Positions 1-5,386 of a stretch of DNA of 5,386 nucleotides are shown piece after piece. Under the pieces are notes generated by a model. It worked only from the letters and a program-made list of their open reading frames with translations, searched no databases and was not told where the DNA came from. The DNA is from Spirosomataceae bacterium (GTDB lineage Bacteria; Bacteroidota; Bacteroidia; Cytophagales; Spirosomataceae): assembly GCA_030731175.1 (NCBI GenBank), contig JANQUM010000230.1, forward strand, positions 1 to 5,386, written 5' to 3'. Each line of letters opens with the position of its first letter. Within the stretch, counting starts at the first letter, position 1. The position numbers and the translations under genes are program-made.

Positions 1-12
1 TAAAATAAAATT

Positions 13-540
13 ATGGTAAAAGTACTCTTCGTTTGTTTAGGAAATATTTGTCGATCGCCGATGGCGGAGTCCATTTTCAAGCAATTGGTGCAAGAAAGGC
101 AACTTTCTTCGCAAATCTCAACCGATTCGGCCGGAATACAAGGTTGGCACGTAGGTAAATCTCCCGACCGCCGCACGCTCGAAGTTCTATCCGAACATAA
201 TATAGAAACGAGCCACGTAGGACAGAAATTAAGCGTTGCGGATTTGACAACTTACAATCACATTGCGGTTATGGATGAAGCAAATTTTGAAGCCGTTTAT
301 AACTTTTACTACGAAAATCTCAATGCGACACCTCCGGCAAGAAAACTGTTTTTGATACGAGATTTTGACCCCGAAGTTGAAGGCGTTCAAGAAGTACAAG
401 ACCCGTATTATGAAGACAAAAAAGTTTTCAGAAAAGTATTTGATACGCTGCGAAGAAGTTGCAACGCATTGATTGATTACATTGTGGAAGAACACAATTT
501 AACGCCCGAAGAACCCGCCGAGGATGAATATTCGGACTGA
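13..540 (+). CDS. Low-molecular-weight protein-tyrosine phosphatase
   Basis: This 175-residue cytoplasmic enzyme should hydrolyse phosphotyrosine on proteins. The N-terminus carries the family P-loop CLGNICRS, with nucleophile Cys8 and phosphate-binding Arg14 in the CX5R arrangement. The DSAG..GWHVG segment (about 38-48), the MDEAN motif (87-91) and the general-acid motif DPYY (Asp130) follow in the order expected of the family. The catalytic set is complete, so activity is likely. Family members are usually about 150-160 residues. Here the extra length is a highly acidic C-terminal tail (about 158-175), and the residues after DPYY (EDKKVF) replace the glycine-rich turn common in homologues. 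The ATG is the natural start because the P-loop cysteine falls at residue 8, as usual. Only 12 A/T-rich bases precede it, so any promoter lies outside the window. The 3' end overlaps the next gene by 17 nt. The substrate cannot be told; Bacteroidota homologues are often general LMW-PTPs rather than dedicated Wzb-type capsule regulators. Confidence 0.95.
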   Translation: MVKVLFVCLGNICRSPMAESIFKQLVQERQLSSQISTDSAGIQGWHVGKSPDRRTLEVLSEHNIETSHVGQKLSVADLTTYNHIAVMDEANFEAVYNFYYENLNATPPARKLFLIRDFDPEVEGVQEVQDPYYEDKKVFRKVFDTLRRSCNALIDYIVEEHNLTPEEPAEDEYSD

Positions 541-1075
541 ACTGTGTAAAGAACAATCTACTTCACAACGCCTCCGGATTGTCGATTTTATTCTTGAAAA
601 CAACGCCGAGTTTGCTCAGTTAATGACCATTTTCTTGTCGGAAAATCTCCGTTTGCAACAACGTTCGGCTTGGATAGTTGGCAGAATATGCATCAAAAAT
701 CCTGAATTGTTGAAACCCTTCTACCGCCCAATCCTGAATAGGCTTCAGCTTCCGGAAACCTCTGATACCTTCAAACGAAATGTAGTGCGAGTTTGGCAGG
801 AAGTGGATTTGCCAGAACAATTTTTCGGCGAAATATACGACCTGTGCCTCCGTTTTTTGAGCGGAAAAGAGGCAATTGCCATCAAAGCATTTTCGATGAC
901 GGTTTGCTACAACATCTCACAGAATTTTCCCGAACTAAAACCAGAGTTACTCGCCGCTTTAGAAGACGTACTTATGAAAGACGGGCAAAATTCAAAAGGG
1001 ATTTTGAGCCGAGGAAATAAAACATTAAAAATGCTAAAAAAAGACTTAAATATGCTCTATTTTACAACCAAGTGA
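524..1075 (+). CDS. HEAT-like helical-repeat protein of unknown function
   Basis: This 183-residue soluble protein has no signal peptide or membrane segment. It appears to be built almost entirely of amphipathic helices. The segments around 44-72 (QQRSAWIVGRICIKNPELL) and 113-150 (KEAIAIKAFSMTVCYNI...PELKPELLAALEDVL) resemble HEAT/ARM-type repeats. From memory, this pattern matches a conserved Bacteroidota family in which an 'A-W-x-x-E/R-x-x-C' helix and a 'KA(F/Y)SM' helix are hallmarks. Members are sometimes labelled 'adenylosuccinate lyase' in databases, which is not supported here: no lyase signature is visible. Such folds usually act as protein or nucleic-acid binding scaffolds; the partner is unknown. 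The ATG lies inside the last codons of the phosphatase gene in the +1 frame, so translational coupling is plausible. The next in-frame ATG, at codon 34, would remove the first helix. The tail overlaps the convergent OsmC gene by 14 nt. The gene call is firm; the function is not. Confidence 0.85.
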   Translation: MNIRTELCKEQSTSQRLRIVDFILENNAEFAQLMTIFLSENLRLQQRSAWIVGRICIKNPELLKPFYRPILNRLQLPETSDTFKRNVVRVWQEVDLPEQFFGEIYDLCLRFLSGKEAIAIKAFSMTVCYNISQNFPELKPELLAALEDVLMKDGQNSKGILSRGNKTLKMLKKDLNMLYFTTK

Positions 1076-1475
1076 AATTATAAACCTGCTCAATATCGGG
1101 GTGCAAACTCAACGCCACTGGGCAAGTATGAGCCACTCGCTGGTACTTTTTTTGTTGGGCTTCAGTCAATTCGGTGTTGGTTTTAAACTTAAAATCAAGT
1201 TCGATTTTCGTTATTCGTCGTGGTGAATCGGCAGACATCGTTTTGGTCATTGAAATTTCGCTGTTTGTGAAGTCAACACCATCTTTTGCCGCCGAAATAC
1301 CTATTATTGTCATTGCACACGAAGCAAGCGAAGTTGCAGCAAGATCAGTCGGTGAAAAAGCTTCGCCTTTGCCGTTATTATCTACGGGGGCATCTGTGAT
1401 GATTTCTTTGCCAGAACGCAGGTGGGTTGCCTCAGTTCGTAGGTTTCCTGAATATTTAATTGCTGAAGTAGCCAT
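1062..1475 (-). CDS. OsmC family protein (peroxide-reducing type)
   Basis: This 137-residue cytoplasmic protein belongs to the OsmC/Ohr superfamily, whose best-known members reduce organic hydroperoxides with a redox-active cysteine pair. Both cysteines are present: Cys53 in the SLASCAMT helix and Cys118 in AHTCPVALSLHPDI. The GKGEAFSPTDL motif (about 35-45) supplies the conserved glutamate (Glu38), and Arg20 is a candidate for the catalytic arginine. The length matches the family's usual 135-145 residues, so the gene looks intact. The sequence resembles the general OsmC/YhfA-like branch more than Ohr, and substrate specificity cannot be assigned. The ATG at 1475 is followed by a normal family N-terminus. 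No Shine-Dalgarno sequence is seen, as is usual in Bacteroidota. It is transcribed towards the HEAT-like gene, overlapping its last 14 nt, and divergently from the secreted-protein gene at 1614. No redox-regulator gene (OhrR-like) is adjacent. Confidence 0.93.
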   Translation of the reverse strand: MATSAIKYSGNLRTEATHLRSGKEIITDAPVDNNGKGEAFSPTDLAATSLASCAMTIIGISAAKDGVDFTNSEISMTKTMSADSPRRITKIELDFKFKTNTELTEAQQKKYQRVAHTCPVALSLHPDIEQVYNFTWL

Positions 1476-1563
1476 GCTCGAAGTTTACTGATTAAACAAA
1501 ATTGATTGCAACTGAAAGTTTGATTTTAACGTATATAAATCTAACATTCGTGCGTTATTGTAG

Positions 1564-1593
1564 TTCAAAGCTAAAACATTCTGCCTAACTTTA
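1564..1593 (+). promoter_or_regulatory. Candidate promoter for the secreted protein-lipA-crtY unit
   Basis: A -33-like TTC (1564-1566; consensus TTG) is followed after 19 bases by TAACTTTA (1586-1593), which differs from the Bacteroidota -7 consensus TAnnTTTG at one position. Transcription would begin near 1600, leaving a short leader before the GTG at 1614. It overlaps the minus-strand -7 candidate at 1566-1573, so the two divergent genes might share one regulatory patch. Each half carries one mismatch, so support is modest. Confidence 0.3.
1566..1573 (-). promoter_or_regulatory. Candidate -7 promoter element for the OsmC gene
   Basis: Read on the minus strand this octamer is TAGCTTTG, a perfect match to the Bacteroidota -7 consensus TAnnTTTG. 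It lies about 90 bases upstream of the OsmC start codon. No TTG is found at the expected -33 spacing (about 19-21 nt upstream on the minus strand), so this is a half-supported promoter. One eight-base match in A/T-rich DNA can arise by chance. Confidence 0.3.
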
Positions 1594-1613
1594 AGTAAAC
1601 GAAAATACAAATT

Positions 1614-2378
1614 GTGAGAAAAATACTTTTTACCGTTGCAATCCTTGCGTTTCCTTTCGTGGTGTTTTCTCAAAGAAAAGGAGTAGCACCAAAAGAAGCC
1701 ATCGAAGACTCTAAGATATTTGCTTACGGAGCTACAACCAATACTAATTCTGGCCTGCTTGGCGGTTTTGTGCTACGGCATTCCAATTTAATTAACATTC
1801 GTGAAGGTAAGACCATCCACCGCTACGTAGCGTTGGAGTTAGTGAATATCAAGCATCCGAAAGAAAATACGCTAAGCCCGAATATTGGAAACCGTGTGGT
1901 ACTGGGTAAAAAGAATTACTTATTCGTGGTTCGTCCAGAATACGGCAGAGAGTGGTTTTTATTTTCCAAAAATAACGACGAAGGCATAGGTTTGAGTGCA
2001 ATTCTGGCAGCCGGCCCAACTATTGGCATCGAAAAGCCCTATTACATACGCTATCAAAGTCCCAATCAAGACCAACCCGAAACTGTTCCGTTCAACCCAG
2101 ACATCCACACCAACCTAAACAGTATTCTTGGTGCAGGAAGTATTTGGCAGGGCTTTTTAAAAGGAGCAAAAGTAGTGCCGGGCGTTCACGCAAAAACGGC
2201 GTTAAACCTTGACATGAATACTTTCGGAGATAGCGTAACCGGCTTTGAGTTCGGTTTTACGTTTGATTATTTCCTGCGTTCACCCGAAATTATTGCCAAT
2301 CAACTTGCCGAAAATAAGCCTTTTTATGCCTCGGCGTACGTCACATTATATTTCGGTAATAAGCGAATTAATAAGTAA
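1614..2378 (+). CDS. Secreted, probably outer-membrane protein of unknown function
   Basis: This 254-residue protein starts with a classic signal peptide: a basic n-region (MRK), a hydrophobic core (ILFTVAILAFPFVVF) and a small residue before Gln20, giving likely cleavage near VFS-Q. There is no lipobox cysteine. The mature part has alternating, aromatic-rich stretches suggesting beta-strands: YLFVVRPEYGREWFLF (about 102-117), GFEFGFTFDYFL (210-221) and a final FYASAYVTLYFG (237-248). It is therefore probably an outer-membrane beta-barrel or a barrel-like envelope protein. I recognise the pattern (YG..TNTNSGL.GG, HPKE, RPEYGRE, GAKVVPGVHAKTALN) as a conserved Bacteroidota family without a known role. 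The start is GTG: an in-frame stop at 1596-1598 leaves no upstream ATG, and starting here gives a complete signal peptide. It precedes lipA by 36 bp and is probably cotranscribed with it. The gene call and export are solid; the function is unknown. Confidence 0.85.
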   Translation: MRKILFTVAILAFPFVVFSQRKGVAPKEAIEDSKIFAYGATTNTNSGLLGGFVLRHSNLINIREGKTIHRYVALELVNIKHPKENTLSPNIGNRVVLGKKNYLFVVRPEYGREWFLFSKNNDEGIGLSAILAAGPTIGIEKPYYIRYQSPNQDQPETVPFNPDIHTNLNSILGAGSIWQGFLKGAKVVPGVHAKTALNLDMNTFGDSVTGFEFGFTFDYFLRSPEIIANQLAENKPFYASAYVTLYFGNKRINK

Positions 2379-2414
2379 CAGTTTTTGTTTTCGAGCAAAC
2401 CATTAGAAGATAAA

Positions 2415-3311
2415 ATGATAGAAGTTCCCGTTCTGCCAGCGGTTGATAATACCACCCAAACTCAACGCCCAAACAAACGCCCTTCGTGGCTTCGGGTGAA
2501 ATTACCCATCGGCGAGAGTTTTCGCAAAGTCAGAGAGATAGTTGACAATAATAAATTACACACCATTTGCCAATCAGGTAGCTGCCCAAATATGGGAGAA
2601 TGCTGGGGTGCTGGCACGGCAACGTTCATGATTTTAGGTAATGTCTGCACCAGAAGTTGCACGTTTTGTGCTGTTGCAACAGGACGACCAACCGAATACG
2701 ACACCGATGAGCCAACAAGGGTTTCGGAAGCAATTAAAACTATGGGGGTAAAACACGCCGTGATTACTTCTGTAAACCGCGACGAGTTAAAGGATAAAGG
2801 TGCCGAAATTTGGTATCAGACCGTTATCAAAACCAAGGAGTTAGCTCCAGAAACTACGATTGAAACGCTCATTCCTGACACGAAAGGGAACTGGGATGCT
2901 CTATACCGCATGATTTCAGCGGGGCAAGAAGTCGTTTCCCATAACATGGAAACCGTTGAAAGATTGTACCGCCCGGTACGTCCTCAAGCAAAATATAACC
3001 GCAGTTTAGAAGAACTCCGCCGCATAAAAGAATACGGCAAACGTACCAAAACTGGCATGATGCTTGGGCTTGGGGAAACACAAGACGAAGTACTAAAAGC
3101 AATTGATGATTTGGTGGAAGTTGGCGTTGATATTTTGACCTTGGGTCAGTATTTACAACCAACAAAAATGCACCACGAGGTGATAGACTACATCCACCCT
3201 GATATGTTTGCTTACTACAAAGAAGAAGGCGAACGCCGCGGCATCAAATATGTAGAGTCAGGCCCGTTGGTTCGATCAAGTTATCATTCAGAAAGGCACG
3301 TCAACGTTTGA
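2415..3311 (+). CDS. lipA: Lipoyl synthase (radical SAM)
   Basis: LipA inserts two sulfur atoms at C6 and C8 of protein-bound octanoyl groups, making the lipoyl cofactor of pyruvate and 2-oxoglutarate dehydrogenases and glycine-cleavage H protein. All hallmark sites are visible in the 298-residue form. The auxiliary, sacrificial 4Fe-4S cluster motif is C52-x4-C57-x5-C63, in ICQSGSCPNMGECW. The radical-SAM cluster motif is C78-x3-C82-x2-C85, in CTRSCTFC. The C-terminal RSSYHS (287-292) supplies the serine ligand of the auxiliary cluster. ESGPLVRSSYHS and LGLGETQDEV are also typical. Length is normal. The frame is open back to a TTG at 2385 (ten more codons), but ATG 2415 gives the MIE-V-PV N-terminus normal for Bacteroidota LipA. 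No lipB or lipoyl-acceptor gene is nearby. It sits 36 bp after the secreted-protein gene and 44 bp before the lycopene cyclase, all on the same strand. Confidence 0.97.
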   Translation: MIEVPVLPAVDNTTQTQRPNKRPSWLRVKLPIGESFRKVREIVDNNKLHTICQSGSCPNMGECWGAGTATFMILGNVCTRSCTFCAVATGRPTEYDTDEPTRVSEAIKTMGVKHAVITSVNRDELKDKGAEIWYQTVIKTKELAPETTIETLIPDTKGNWDALYRMISAGQEVVSHNMETVERLYRPVRPQAKYNRSLEELRRIKEYGKRTKTGMMLGLGETQDEVLKAIDDLVEVGVDILTLGQYLQPTKMHHEVIDYIHPDMFAYYKEEGERRGIKYVESGPLVRSSYHSERHVNV

Positions 3312-3355
3312 TAAAGTAAAAAAGCTTTTTCTACGATAGGCTCCACACCGCTATT

Positions 3356-4528
3356 ATGAAAAAATACGACTACATCATTTGCGGCGGCGGAATGTCTGGC
3401 TTATCAATGGCTTACTATTTGATAAACTCGACGCTTAAAAATAGTAAAATACTTATTATTGAACCAGAAGAAAAGAACAAAAATGACCGCACGTGGGCTT
3501 TTTGGGAAGATGGCATAAACCCCTTCCAATCAATAGTTTATAAAACTTGGAATGCCGTAAATTTCTATAATACTTCGGGAGAAAAGCAGCTGCTCGACAT
3601 CGGAGACTACCAATACAAAATAATTCGGGGAATTGACTTTTACAAGTTTGTTATTCCAAAGCTAAAAGAAAGCGGGAATGTAACCTGGTTGAAAAGTAGT
3701 GTGGAAGCAATTTCTGACGAAGGCAATTCTGCAAGCGTTCAAACAAAAATCGGTGATACTTTTACCGCCGATTTTGTGTTTGACAGCACTTATAAATTAA
3801 AGCTCAATCTACCAGAAAATTACAACATCCTCCAGCACTTTAAAGGCGTTGTAGTACAAACTGAAGAATCGTTTTTCAATCCCGATATTCCTGATATGAT
3901 GAATTTTGGAGTCGAGCAAAAAAACGACGAGTGCCGCTTTATATACATTCTTCCTTTCGATGAAAAAACAGCGTTGATCGAGTACACGCTTTTTAGCGAA
4001 TCGCTCCTTACCCAAGAAGAATACGACGCCGAACTCCACAAATACATCACAAACGACCTAAAGCTTCCAGCTTACAAAATTTTGGAGGATGAATTTGGCG
4101 TTATACCGATGACGGACGAAGCAACCGAAGAGTTTCCTTCAGCACACGTTGTAAGAATCGGAACTGCGGGCGGCTCTACAAATCCAGCAACGGGATATAC
4201 ATTTCAAGGAACGCAAAAACGCTTACAAAAAATTGTTGCTCAATTAGAAAAAACAGGAAAACCTCAGCTCAAAAGCAATTGGTGGCAAAAGAGACATTTG
4301 CTTTACGCCAGCGTTTTACTGAACGTTATCAAGAAAAAACGGTATCCAATCGGTGATGTATTTGGACAAATGTATGCCAAGAACAAACCCCAAACGATGT
4401 TTCGCTTTTTAGACGGCGAAAGCAATATTTTCCAAGAGTTAAGCCTCATGGCATCCACTCCTATCAAACATTTCGGCTTGGCAGCTTTTGATACAATAGG
4501 TCGGAATTTAAAGCGGATATTTACTTAA
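3356..4528 (+). CDS. crtY: Lycopene beta-cyclase (CrtY type, FAD-dependent)
   Basis: This 390-residue flavoprotein should cyclise the psi ends of lycopene to beta-ionone rings, giving beta-carotene-type carotenoids at the membrane. The N-terminus has a Rossmann dinucleotide motif, GGGMSG (Gly10, Gly12, Gly15), ending the first fold with Glu36 in LIIEPEE. Next come the cyclase signature DRTWAFW (44-50) and LIEYT (207-211). LIEYT matches the FxExT motif, whose glutamate (here Glu209) is needed for catalysis in CrtY. GVIPMT (248-253), GTAGGSTNPATGYTF (269-283) and MFRFLDG (348-354) complete the family pattern. Length is typical, with no truncation or frameshift. No phytoene synthase, desaturase or hydroxylase gene is in view, so the rest of the pathway must be encoded elsewhere. 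The 44-bp gap after lipA suggests cotranscription. Its TAA overlaps the stop codon of the small minus-strand gene by three bases. Beta specificity is inferred from the family. Confidence 0.94.
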   Translation: MKKYDYIICGGGMSGLSMAYYLINSTLKNSKILIIEPEEKNKNDRTWAFWEDGINPFQSIVYKTWNAVNFYNTSGEKQLLDIGDYQYKIIRGIDFYKFVIPKLKESGNVTWLKSSVEAISDEGNSASVQTKIGDTFTADFVFDSTYKLKLNLPENYNILQHFKGVVVQTEESFFNPDIPDMMNFGVEQKNDECRFIYILPFDEKTALIEYTLFSESLLTQEEYDAELHKYITNDLKLPAYKILEDEFGVIPMTDEATEEFPSAHVVRIGTAGGSTNPATGYTFQGTQKRLQKIVAQLEKTGKPQLKSNWWQKRHLLYASVLLNVIKKKRYPIGDVFGQMYAKNKPQTMFRFLDGESNIFQELSLMASTPIKHFGLAAFDTIGRNLKRIFT

Positions 4529-4695
4529 TTTCCCGTCTTCTTTAGTTTCTCAATTGTCTCAATTCCTTCTTCGGTAATTTCACCATCAATTTCTTTTCTC
4601 ATCATTTCGTCTTGAAGCTTCTCCTTATTTCCTAATCCTTCATTGATGAGTTCTTCTGCTGTGATATCTTTGCTTTTTTTGGTTTCGTTTTTCAT
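4525..4695 (-). CDS. Small highly charged protein, unknown function
   Basis: This predicted 56-residue soluble protein has roughly half charged residues (about 10 Lys, 12 Glu and 3 Asp). It appears to form two helical stretches, ITAEELINEGLGNKEKL (11-27) and ITEEGIETIEKLKK (40-53). I do not recognise the family, and no cysteine, metal site, signal peptide or membrane segment is seen. The frame stays open upstream to an ATG at 4764. That would add 23 mainly hydrophobic residues that look like translated spacer rather than a clean signal or membrane helix, so I prefer the ATG at 4695, preceded by an A/T-rich tract. Its stop interlocks with the cyclase stop (TTAA at 4525-4528), leaving the whole frame outside the cyclase gene. 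That, and the protein-like composition, argue against a chance frame, but the gene remains a prediction. It could be a small stress or regulatory protein; nothing here decides it. Confidence 0.55.
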   Translation of the reverse strand: MKNETKKSKDITAEELINEGLGNKEKLQDEMMRKEIDGEITEEGIETIEKLKKTGN

Positions 4696-4821
4696 AGTTA
4701 TAAATTGTTTTATGTAACATTGAAAGAACAATTCCAGCAAAAAAGTGGGCAAAAATTTACCCAAATTGTGTTAGGTATTAGCTGCAGGGTTAAATATTAA
4801 GTATTATCGTGATGTCCAAAC

Positions 4822-4847
4822 TACTTTTATCAAGTACAATAAAAGTA
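4822..4847. repeat. Perfect 9-bp inverted repeat in divergent intergenic region
   Basis: TACTTTTAT (4822-4830) and its exact reverse complement ATAAAAGTA (4839-4847) flank an 8-base spacer, CAAGTACA. The dyad lies 60 bp before the yihY-like start and about 125 bp before the small minus-strand gene. The left arm also resembles the Bacteroidota -7 element (TACTTTTA against TAnnTTTG), but no TTG lies at -33. With one G-C pair per arm and no T-run, it is a poor terminator. An operator for a dimeric regulator fits better, though chance in A/T-rich DNA is possible. Confidence 0.4.
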
Positions 4848-4907
4848 ACCTAAACGGAACAAGGATTTAAAGATTGGGTACATACAAACACATTTAAATT
4901 TTTACAA

Positions 4908-5386
4908 ATGAATTCTTTCTTTACCGCTCTTAAAAATAGCTTTATCAACTTCGGTGATACCGCAATTCCAAAAAAGAGTGCGTCACTTTCGTATTATACC
5001 ATTTTTGCGATTGCACCCATTTTATACCTAATTATGTTTTTGCTGGGCATTTTCTATTCTGACGACATTATTACCGGCGAAGTACAGCGTTATATGGCCA
5101 ACATTATGGGAGAAGACCTCGCCATTCAAATTCAAGAAACTCTGCGAAATATCAAGCAGGAGCAGCAGAAAAATGACAATTTTTGGTCAGCCGTTTTAGG
5201 TATTAGTACCTTAATTATTACGGCAACTGGTGTATTTGTAGAAATTCAAGATTCAATCAACCGCATTTGGCATTTGAAAGCAAAACCATCAAAAGGTTGG
5301 TTAAATTTTATCACAAATAGACTACTGTCGTTTTCATTGATAATTTCGATTGGTTTTGTATTGCTAGCCACGTTGCTGGTCAACAC
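4908..5386 (+). CDS. YihY/BrkB-family membrane protein (partial, 3' cut by window)
   Basis: The first 159 codons of an integral inner-membrane protein run off the window end with no stop. The family (YihY/virulence factor BrkB, often labelled 'ribonuclease BN') usually has about 300 residues and six transmembrane helices. The RNase BN label is a historical error: that activity belongs to the unrelated Rbn/ElaC protein. Family hallmarks are visible: SASLSYYTIFAIAPIL (24-39) at the first helix and FVEIQDSINRIWHLK (110-124) after the second. Hydrophobic segments lie at about 28-50, 93-113 and 138-159. A hydrophilic loop rich in Gln and Glu (about 58-91) separates the first two. The ATG at 4908 puts the SLSYYT motif about 25 residues in, as expected. 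It is transcribed divergently from the small charged gene, with an inverted repeat in the region between them. The molecular role is not established; transport of an unknown substrate is a common guess. Confidence 0.9.
   Translation, partial: MNSFFTALKNSFINFGDTAIPKKSASLSYYTIFAIAPILYLIMFLLGIFYSDDIITGEVQRYMANIMGEDLAIQIQETLRNIKQEQQKNDNFWSAVLGISTLIITATGVFVEIQDSINRIWHLKAKPSKGWLNFITNRLLSFSLIISIGFVLLATLLVN

Noticed and set aside
229..495. 88-codon minus-strand frame inside the phosphatase gene
   Set aside because: It is antisense to conserved catalytic motifs. The translated product is rich in Cys, Phe and Ile with no recognisable pattern.
1174..1491. 105-codon plus-strand open frame antisense to the OsmC gene
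   Set aside because: The minus strand encodes an intact OsmC protein with all its motifs; the opposite frame is a compositional shadow.
1483..1497. Short inverted repeat GTTTA-CTGAT-TAAAC just upstream of the OsmC start
   Set aside because: Five-base arms in A/T-rich DNA are expected by chance.
1485..1673. 62-codon minus-strand frame over the divergent intergenic region
   Set aside because: It runs antisense through the signal peptide of the gene at 1614 and has no protein-family character.
2385..2414. TTG start that would lengthen LipA by ten residues
   Set aside because: The added residues (MFSSKPLEDK) do not resemble LipA N-termini, while the ATG at 2415 gives the usual MIE-V-PV beginning.
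3319..3330. Palindrome AAAAAGCTTTTT between lipA and the cyclase gene
   Set aside because: It has no loop for a stable hairpin and only one G-C step. It is an A-tract meeting a T-tract, not a convincing terminator.
3308..3339. Possible promoter before the cyclase (TTG, 21-base spacer, TACGATAG)
   Set aside because: The -7 half has two mismatches to TAnnTTTG and the TTG lies in the final lipA codons; too weak to list.
3809..4050. Two overlapping minus-strand frames inside the lycopene cyclase gene
   Set aside because: Both are antisense to a well-conserved coding sequence, and neither product looks like a real protein.
4696..4764. Upstream ATG extending the small charged protein by 23 residues
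   Set aside because: The extension is hydrophobic but broken by Glu and Gln, lacks a credible signal or membrane pattern, and differs sharply from the charged body.
4771..5206. Direct repeat TTAGGTATTAG at 4771-4781 and 5196-5206
   Set aside because: A few shared 11-mers are expected by chance in a window of this size, and the second copy lies in coding sequence.
1..5386. Mobile elements, CRISPR arrays, tRNA or rRNA genes, defence systems
   Set aside because: No transposase or integrase motifs, spaced repeats, cloverleaf sequences or nuclease-cluster genes were seen on either strand.

Overview
The window reads as ordinary chromosomal DNA from a member of the Bacteroidota, probably Cytophagales-like. 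This is inferred from protein character, not from any marker gene. Base composition is moderately AT-rich. Gene starts lack clear Shine-Dalgarno sequences and are preceded by A/T-rich stretches. LipA begins with the MIE-V-PV type of N-terminus I associate with Bacteroidota. The lycopene cyclase, OsmC protein, HEAT-like protein and lipA-upstream envelope protein also resemble the versions found in that phylum.

Layout, left to right. (1) Positions 13-1075 (+): a low-molecular-weight protein-tyrosine phosphatase overlaps by 17 nt a HEAT-like helical-repeat protein of unknown function. (2) Positions 1062-1475 (-): an OsmC-family peroxidase-like protein converges on the HEAT-like gene and overlaps its end by 14 nt. 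(3) Positions 1476-1613: a 138-bp divergent intergenic region with candidate Bacteroidota-type promoter elements. (4) Positions 1614-4528 (+): a likely three-gene transcription unit with gaps of 36 and 44 bp. It holds a secreted, probably outer-membrane protein of unknown function, lipoyl synthase (lipA) and lycopene beta-cyclase (crtY type). (5) Positions 4525-4695 (-): a small, very charged protein whose stop codon interlocks with that of the cyclase. (6) Positions 4696-4907: a 212-bp divergent intergenic region holding a perfect 9-bp inverted repeat. (7) Positions 4908 to the window end (+): the first 159 codons of a YihY/BrkB-family ('RNase BN' family) membrane protein, cut by the window edge.

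The genes do not form one obvious pathway. LipA makes the lipoyl cofactor of 2-oxoacid dehydrogenases and the glycine cleavage system. The cyclase closes the ends of lycopene to give beta-carotene-type pigments, with no other carotenoid gene in view. The OsmC protein probably handles organic peroxides. The phosphatase may act in signalling or polysaccharide export control. I found no tRNA, rRNA, CRISPR array, insertion sequence, phage gene, defence system or convincing rho-independent terminator. I see no strong case for a previously undescribed system. The items most worth a second look are the lipA-linked envelope protein, the small charged protein and the dyad upstream of the yihY-like gene.
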